NCBI GenBank assembly: GCA_000493965.1
Contig: AWNV01000061.1
Location: 1 to 19,188, forward strand
Direction: 5' to 3'
Origin: Candidatus Aminicenans sakinawicola JGI OTU-1
GTDB lineage: Bacteria; Acidobacteriota; Aminicenantia; Aminicenantales; Aminicenantaceae
Length of the DNA stretch: 19,188 bases
The position numbers and the translations under genes were made by a program. Every line of letters starts with the position of its first letter. Within the stretch, counting starts at the first letter, position 1. Positions 14,735-19,188 of this stretch are shown here, piece after piece. A model generated the notes under the pieces. The model had not been told where the DNA came from, did no database searches, and saw only the letters and a program-made list of their open reading frames with translations.

Positions 14735-14752
14735 AAATAGGGAGAAATAAAG

Positions 14753-15664
14753 ATGGAAAAATTGACCGATTTGGTAGCATTAGCAAAGGAAAAGACAACT
14801 AAAACACTGGCTGTAGCCTGCGGAGAAGACCCTCATACAATAGAAGCCGTGGCAAAGGGTGTAAAAGAAGGTGTTATAGAGGCAACTCTTGTTGGAAATA
14901 AGGATAAAATAAAGAGTGTAGCAGCAACTTATGATGTTGACACTTCTTTATTTAACATTATTCATGAACCTGTATCTGGAAAGGCTCTAAAAACAGCAGT
15001 TAAGCTGGTTAAAGAGGGCAAATGCAATTTTTTAATGAAAGGCTTGATGGATAGCTCCAAATATATGAGGGCAATTCTTGATAAACAAGAGGGCCTTCTT
15101 CCTCCTGGAAAGATCATTTCGCATGTTACACTGGTGGATTTTCCTGATTATCCTAGAGTGCTTATAGTATCGGATGTTGCAGTCATCCCAAAACCAGATC
15201 TCAAGCAGAAAATAGCAATGACGAATTACTGTATAGAAGTCGCACATAAATTGGGAATTGAACAACCTAAAGTAGCAATAATAGCAGCTGTTGAAAAAGT
15301 GAATCCAAAAATGGAGGAGACTATTCATGCAGCAGTTATTTCAAAAATGGCTGAAAGAGGTCAGATAAAGGGTGCAATTGTTGACGGCCCGTTGGCTTTG
15401 GATGTTGCGGTATCTAGGGAGAGCTGCAAAATTAAAGGATTGAATTCTAAGGTTAACGGAGAATCTGATATTCTTATATTCCCGAATATAGAAACAGGGA
15501 ATGTCTTTTTTAAAGCATGTACAAGATTGGCTGGTGGTGAGATTGCTGCTGTTGTTGTAGGAGCAGAAGTGCCTTGTATACTTACATCAAGATCGGATTC
15601 GGAAGAATCTAAATTTTATTCAATAGTATTTGGAGCTTTGCTTGCAGAGGAGGGCATAAAGTAA
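14753..15664 (+). CDS. ptb: Phosphate butyryltransferase
   Basis: 303 residues, normal for Ptb. It exchanges CoA of butyryl-CoA (and related acyl-CoAs) for phosphate. Motifs: TLAVACGEDPHTIEAV (18-33), EATLVGNKDKI, NFLMKGLMDSSKYMRAIL, ISHVTLVDFPDYPRVLIVSD, IIAAVEKVNPKMEET, GAIVDGPLALDVAVS, DILIFPNIETGN and PCILTSRSDS. The ATG at 14753 follows a GGGAG ribosome binding site. Its stop overlaps the acetate kinase start (TAATG), so the two are translationally coupled. Substrate choice among butyryl, isovaleryl and similar acyl groups cannot be told from the sequence. Confidence 0.93.
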   Translation: MEKLTDLVALAKEKTTKTLAVACGEDPHTIEAVAKGVKEGVIEATLVGNKDKIKSVAATYDVDTSLFNIIHEPVSGKALKTAVKLVKEGKCNFLMKGLMDSSKYMRAILDKQEGLLPPGKIISHVTLVDFPDYPRVLIVSDVAVIPKPDLKQKIAMTNYCIEVAHKLGIEQPKVAIIAAVEKVNPKMEETIHAAVISKMAERGQIKGAIVDGPLALDVAVSRESCKIKGLNSKVNGESDILIFPNIETGNVFFKACTRLAGGEIAAVVVGAEVPCILTSRSDSEESKFYSIVFGALLAEEGIK

Positions 15665-17007
15665 TGGATTCTGTTATCTTAACACTTAACTGCGGGAGTT
15701 CTTCCATAAAATACAGGCTTTATAATTGGACAAAAAAGAAATCACTGGCAGCTGGTATAGTTGAGCGTGTCACAGTAGGCGGATCTTTTTGTGTCCATGA
15801 GGTTCCCGGCCGGGAAAAAGTTACTATTGAGCAGGGATGCCCTACTCATAGGGAAGGAATTAAACTGGTCATGGGTACTCTTGTTCACCCAGAATATGGG
15901 GTTATTAAGGATTTGTCTGTAATCCAGGCAATTGGGCATCGTGTCGTCCACGGAGGAGAAAAATTCGCAAAGTCTGTTGTTATTACGCCTGAAGTCTTAA
16001 ATACTTTTAAAGAATTGATAGACCTTGCTCCATTACATAATCCCCCAAATATACTAGGGATCGAAGCATCGATGGAATTATTGCCTCATATAAAGCATAT
16101 GGCGATCATGGATACAGCCTGGCACCAAACCATGCCTGAAAATGTTTATATATATGCAATGCCTTATGAATGGTACGAAAAATACGGTGTAAGGCGGTAC
16201 GGATTTCACGGCACTTCGCTTTTATATGTAGCAAAACGTGCGGCAGTACTGCTTGGAAAGAACCCCTTTGAATGTAATCTTATATTGTGCCATATAGGCA
16301 ATGGTGTATCAGCAAATGCAGTGAAAGATGGGATTTCATATGATACATCGATGGGTTTTACTCCATTAGAAGGTCTTGTCATGGGTACGAGAGCAGGGGA
16401 TCATGATGCAGCTATTGACATTTATATTATGGAGAAAGAAGGGAAAACAGGAAAGGAGATATATGATATCCTTAACAAAAAATCTGGCATTTTAGGAATA
16501 ACCGGTAAGTATACAGACAGGCGGGATGTACAAAAAGCTGCCGGACAGGGAGACAAACGGTCTAAACTGGCAATTGATATTGAGGCGTATCGGCTTAAAA
16601 AATATATTGGAGCCTATGCAGCTGCATTAGGGAGAGTCGATGCAATAGTCTTCACAGCTGGGGTTGGTGAAATGAGCAGTGTTATAAGGGCGAAATCACT
16701 TGATGACCTTGAATTTATGGGTATTAAGTATGATAGAAGAAAAAATGAAATAGCAAAAACAAGGAATTCCGAAAGTGACATATCGGCACAGGATTCAAAG
16801 GTAAAAATATTTGTGATTCCAACAGATGAAGAAAGGGTATTTATCGAGGATGTTATTGCTCTGCTTGAAAGCAACTATGACATACACACTAATTTTACTT
16901 ATAGATTCCAGTCAAAAGATTATACAAATAGTTTGCGGGACATGGCTTTTGAAAAAGAATGCCAGGAAAAGCCTGAGCTGCGTGAAATAAAGGCGGAAAT
17001 TCCTTAA
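15664..17007 (+). CDS. ackA: Acetate kinase family enzyme with C-terminal extension
   Basis: 447 residues; typical AckA has about 400. Active-site positions agree with the Methanosarcina enzyme at a constant offset of two: Asn9 (LNCGSSSIKYRL), Arg93 (GHRVVHGG), Asp150 (MDTAWHQTMP), His182 (YGFHGTS), Arg243 (MGTRAGD); the final catalytic Glu is in PTDEER (386-391). The usual RSGD(L/I)DP stretch reads RAGDHDAA, which may alter substrate preference. Residues from about 401 on are an extra tail, rich in charged residues, that I do not recognise. It is coupled to ptb by a TAATG overlap, so it may serve as a second acyl kinase (acetate, propionate or other) for the same phosphotransacylase pathway. 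Confidence 0.9.
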   Translation: MDSVILTLNCGSSSIKYRLYNWTKKKSLAAGIVERVTVGGSFCVHEVPGREKVTIEQGCPTHREGIKLVMGTLVHPEYGVIKDLSVIQAIGHRVVHGGEKFAKSVVITPEVLNTFKELIDLAPLHNPPNILGIEASMELLPHIKHMAIMDTAWHQTMPENVYIYAMPYEWYEKYGVRRYGFHGTSLLYVAKRAAVLLGKNPFECNLILCHIGNGVSANAVKDGISYDTSMGFTPLEGLVMGTRAGDHDAAIDIYIMEKEGKTGKEIYDILNKKSGILGITGKYTDRRDVQKAAGQGDKRSKLAIDIEAYRLKKYIGAYAAALGRVDAIVFTAGVGEMSSVIRAKSLDDLEFMGIKYDRRKNEIAKTRNSESDISAQDSKVKIFVIPTDEERVFIEDVIALLESNYDIHTNFTYRFQSKDYTNSLRDMAFEKECQEKPELREIKAEIP

Positions 17008-17028
17008 CGTACTAAGGTTTCTGAAAAA

Positions 17029-18000
17029 ATGAAGAAAGCTTCTGTTCTTTTATTTTTATTTTTTTTTCTTTTTATAAGCTGTAAAAAGGGAAAACAAGAT
17101 CTTTATACTTTAGGGATTTTTCAAGTCAATGATGCTCCTACTCTGAATGTTGTCCGAAAAGCATTTATTCGTGCACTGGAGGATAATGGCTTCACTGATG
17201 GGAAAAACATCCGGCTTATTGTAAAAAATGGTATGGGTGATATTCCTGAAATTCATAGAATTGCGCAGGAATTTGTCGCGCATAAAGTTGATATGATTAT
17301 TGCTTTGTCAACTCCATGCCTTCAAGCTGCACTGAATTCAACACGAGAAATTCCTATCATATTTTCTTCTGTGGCTAATCCTTTTTTGGTAGGAGTAGGG
17401 AAGTCTCCAGAAGATCATTTGGGGAATGTAACCGGAGTTTCTTCCCGAGGGCCTATTAAACAAAGTTTGGCTTTTATAAAAAATGTCATGCCAGATGCAA
17501 AAAGAATTGGAACCCTTTGGACTCCTTCAGAACTGAATTCGGAATATTACCTTAGTCTTGCAAAAGAAAGCGCCGCTGAACTTGGGTTAGAAATTGTAGC
17601 TGTTCCTATTGCCAACACGAGCGAAGTTTTAATTGCTGCCCAGCGTTTAATCAACAAAAAGATTGATGCTATTTATCAGATATCGGATAATACGATAAAT
17701 GCTTCTTTTGAAGCTTTAGGTAAAGTGGCAGAAGAAAATTCAATTTCTCTCTTTGGAGGGTTCCTGCTTTCTACTAGACTTGGAGCCTGCGCAGCAATGG
17801 GGTGGGATTTTTACAACATGGGCTATAAAACTGGTGAGATTGCTTTAAGAGTTAAGAATGGAGAGAGTCTGTTTGATATTCCTATTAAATACATGAATGA
17901 TGTCAGACTTTATCTGAATTTGGATGCGGCAGAAAGACAGGGAGTGAAATTTTCCCAAGATGTCTTAAAGAGTGCAGATGAAATTGTGGGGGGTGAGTAG
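17029..18000 (+). CDS. ABC-type substrate-binding lipoprotein (TrpX/YtjA-like family)
   Basis: 323 residues with a lipoprotein signal (basic MKKA, hydrophobic run, lipobox LFISC with Cys18). The mature protein has the two-lobe periplasmic-binding fold of the family often labelled ABC transporter substrate-binding protein (PF04392 type): FIRALEDNGFTDGKNIRLI, IAQEFVAHKVDMIIALSTPC, IPIIFSSVANPF, NVTGVSS, KRIGTLWTPSE, IDAIYQISDNT and AAMGWDFYNMGYKTGEIA. Relatives bind aromatic amino acids or similar small ligands; the ligand here is unknown. The start ATG at 17029 has only AAGG 12 bases away. It follows ack by 21 bases, so is probably co-transcribed, yet no permease or ATPase gene follows in the window. 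Confidence 0.85.
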   Translation: MKKASVLLFLFFFLFISCKKGKQDLYTLGIFQVNDAPTLNVVRKAFIRALEDNGFTDGKNIRLIVKNGMGDIPEIHRIAQEFVAHKVDMIIALSTPCLQAALNSTREIPIIFSSVANPFLVGVGKSPEDHLGNVTGVSSRGPIKQSLAFIKNVMPDAKRIGTLWTPSELNSEYYLSLAKESAAELGLEIVAVPIANTSEVLIAAQRLINKKIDAIYQISDNTINASFEALGKVAEENSISLFGGFLLSTRLGACAAMGWDFYNMGYKTGEIALRVKNGESLFDIPIKYMNDVRLYLNLDAAERQGVKFSQDVLKSADEIVGGE

Positions 18001-18050
18001 TTCTAACACTCGGAGATGTTACTTCTGTATCCTATCGATAGAGGCAAGAA

Positions 18051-18514
18051 ATGAGGATTTGTGGGTTATTAAAAGAAAGTCATATTTTTCTTGAATTAAA
18101 GGATGGAAAAAAAAAGACATTTTGTGTGAGTTTGTTCTTGGACTGAAAAAGAGAGGATTAATTTCCAATGATAAAATCATCCTTGAAGCTCTTTTGAAAA
18201 GAGAGCTTCTGGGGAGTACGGGGATTAAGAAGGGAATAGCAATTCCACATGCATTAATAGATGAAGTGAAAGAATCTTTTATAGCTCTTGCTCTGATGAA
18301 GGATGGAGTGAACTTTGGTGCAGTGGATAAAATGCCTACGTACATCCTTCTTCTTTTATTAGGGAATAAAAAAAATCCCGGACTTCAACTTAAGATTCTT
18401 GCCCATATATGTCGTTTAGTAAAGGAAACAGAATTTGTAGAGAGACTAAAAAAGCAAAATTCGCCTCACGAAATTTGTGCAATTCTGGAAGATGAAGAAG
18501 GAAAAATACTGTGA
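18051..18514 (+). CDS. PTS EIIA domain protein (PtsN/fructose type), frameshifted
   Basis: The coding sequence is in two frames. From ATG 18051 (GAGG at 18040-18043) the first frame reads MRICGLLKESHIFLELKDGKKK and then hits a stop at 18144-18146. A -1 shift at the A9 run (18107-18115) continues as DILCEFVLGLKKRGLIS to the stop at 18512-18514, giving about 154 residues, normal for an EIIA domain. The phosphorylated His is in GIAIPHALIDEV (codon 18248-18250, about residue 67), and LLKRELLGSTGI before it is typical of PtsN. Alone, the second frame has no good start. Family members relay phosphate to sugars or act as regulators; no EIIB/EIIC is nearby, so a regulatory role is likely. Whether it is functional depends on the frameshift (see findings). 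Confidence 0.75.
18107..18116 (+). other. A9 run with A AAA AAG slippery heptamer in the PTS EIIA gene
   Basis: Nine A residues (18107-18115) followed by G. In the frame set by the ATG at 18051, the bases 18110-18116 read exactly A AAA AAG, the heptamer used for -1 frameshifting in E. coli dnaX. A Shine-Dalgarno-like AAGGA (18099-18103) lies seven bases upstream. An 8-bp stem (18185-18192 with 18202-18209) exists, but is too far downstream for a classical stimulator. Confidence 0.55.
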
Positions 18515-18563
18515 AGCTTCTAATAAAAGTTGGTGAGGCTGGGAAGAGAGAATTAAATTTAGG

Positions 18564-19188
18564 CTAGAAAGTTATGATATTTTGCCCCTTACCGACCGGA
18601 ATCGAGCTTTTTATGGCATCGTATGTAAGACTGCCTGCGAGATAACATGATTTTTTGAGAGGAATTTTGTTTGCCAGGCAACATAAAACGGCAGACGAGA
18701 AAAGGCATCCTGTTCCGTGGACATTTTTTTCTATTCTTTCTCTTTCGAAGGGATAAAAATTAGATCCGTTATAGAGCAAATCTATTGGAGATTCTGGGAG
18801 ATGCCCTCCTTTGATTATACAGGGAATCCCGCTCATGGCAAAAATTCTCTGGGCGGCTTTTTTCATGTGCTCTGGGTTCTTGATATTGATTCCGGATATC
18901 AATGAGGCTTCTTCAAGGTTTGGTGTGAGTAAAGAAGCTTTTCCGGATATTGTATTTATATAATCGGAAACAGCTTCTTTTTCTATGAGCCAAAAACCTG
19001 AGCTGGATTTAAAGACTGGGTCCACTACCGTTGGGATATCCAGATTTTCAGATAGTATTCTGTCGATTATCTGGAGGTTGTTTTTACAGCCTACCATGCC
19101 GACTTTGATCCCGGAGAAATGAATATCTTTATGAAGAGTTTCGTATTGATTCCATATTAACTCCGGGGGAAGGCAGTGGATTTTTTTT
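18564..19188 (-). CDS. thiD: Hydroxymethylpyrimidine/phosphomethylpyrimidine kinase, 5' end beyond window
   Basis: The frame is open from the right window edge to the stop at 18566-18564, about 207 residues of the usual 260-270; the N-terminus is missing. It belongs to the ribokinase-like ThiD family, which phosphorylates HMP and HMP-phosphate in thiamine synthesis. Motifs: LPPELIW and SGIKVGMVGC near the edge, TVVDPVFKSSSG, ASLLTPNLEEASLISG, CIIKGGHLP, and the anion-hole/catalytic motif VHGTGCLFSSAVL, all at the expected order. It would run to an upstream start outside the window; the ATG at 19097 is internal. It converges on the PTS EIIA gene with 49 bases between; no terminator hairpin is seen there. 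Confidence 0.9.
   Translation of the reverse strand, partial: KKIHCLPPELIWNQYETLHKDIHFSGIKVGMVGCKNNLQIIDRILSENLDIPTVVDPVFKSSSGFWLIEKEAVSDYINTISGKASLLTPNLEEASLISGINIKNPEHMKKAAQRIFAMSGIPCIIKGGHLPESPIDLLYNGSNFYPFERERIEKNVHGTGCLFSSAVLCCLANKIPLKKSCYLAGSLTYDAIKSSIPVGKGQNIITF

Noticed and set aside
18185..18209. Hairpin GAAGCTCT/AGAGCTTC as a stimulator of frameshifting in the PTS EIIA gene
   Set aside because: The stem begins 68 bases after the slippery heptamer; known stimulatory structures begin within about ten bases.
1..19188. tRNA, rRNA, CRISPR arrays, insertion sequences with transposase
   Set aside because: No cloverleaf-like segment, no regularly spaced repeats, no rRNA-like stretch and no transposase motif was seen on either strand.

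Overview
The window looks like a piece of chromosome from an anaerobic, diderm (Gram-negative-type) bacterium. Support for a diderm is a Sec-exported beta-barrel-like protein, a lipoprotein and a Tat-type exported protein. Support for anaerobic, fermentative life is a butyrate kinase / phosphotransbutyrylase / acetate kinase operon, an NfnAB-type flavin oxidoreductase and a corrinoid/iron-sulfur membrane protein. The DUF362 + DUF6599 pair and general style recall Candidatus Aminicenantes or relatives of Acidobacteriota, but that placement is an inference.

Layout. 1-643 has no convincing complete gene: a partial minus-strand ORF at the left edge, a decayed inverted repeat and a small minus ORF. 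644-2908 holds nfnA-nfnB (plus strand, apparently richer in G+C than what follows). Converging on it and overlapping by 50 bases are two minus-strand genes for exported proteins (DUF6599, DUF362; 2859-4982). 5062-9824 is an SOS-type mutagenesis cassette, lexA-dinB-dnaE, behind a near-consensus sigma-70 promoter; a perfect 12-bp tandem repeat lies over the lexA start. 10025-10645 is a minus-strand beta-barrel gene with its own promoter. 10710-12592 is a two-gene operon: a SAM-dependent methyltransferase coupled by a TAATG overlap to a fused HgcA-HgcB-like corrinoid/ferredoxin membrane protein. 12620-13516 is a minus-strand DUF72 protein ending in a sliding-clamp-like motif. 13636-18000 is buk-ptb-ack and an orphan ABC-type substrate-binding lipoprotein. 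18051-18514 is a PTS EIIA domain gene split by a -1 frameshift exactly at an A AAA AAG slippery heptamer. The right edge holds a thiD gene cut by the window end.

Most interesting. (1) The methyltransferase + HgcAB-like fusion: it carries the HgcA cap-helix Cys and membrane domain, but the residues after NVWCAA are altered and one Cys of the first ferredoxin motif is Ser. This looks like an uncharacterised corrinoid methyl-transfer system related to, but distinct from, mercury methylation. (2) The compact lexA-dinB-dnaE cassette, in which a catalytically intact DinB sits where the usual imuA-imuB pair would be, next to a short DnaE with an eroded PHP domain. (3) The frameshifted PTS EIIA, which could be programmed frameshifting, transcriptional slippage, or an error.

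How the genes work together. NfnAB would balance NADH, NADPH and ferredoxin; Ptb-Buk and Ack would conserve energy from acyl-CoAs as ATP. The HgcAB-like protein would draw on low-potential electrons to reduce its corrinoid, and the coupled methyltransferase may methylate it. All product names come from reading motifs by eye; no database search was run.
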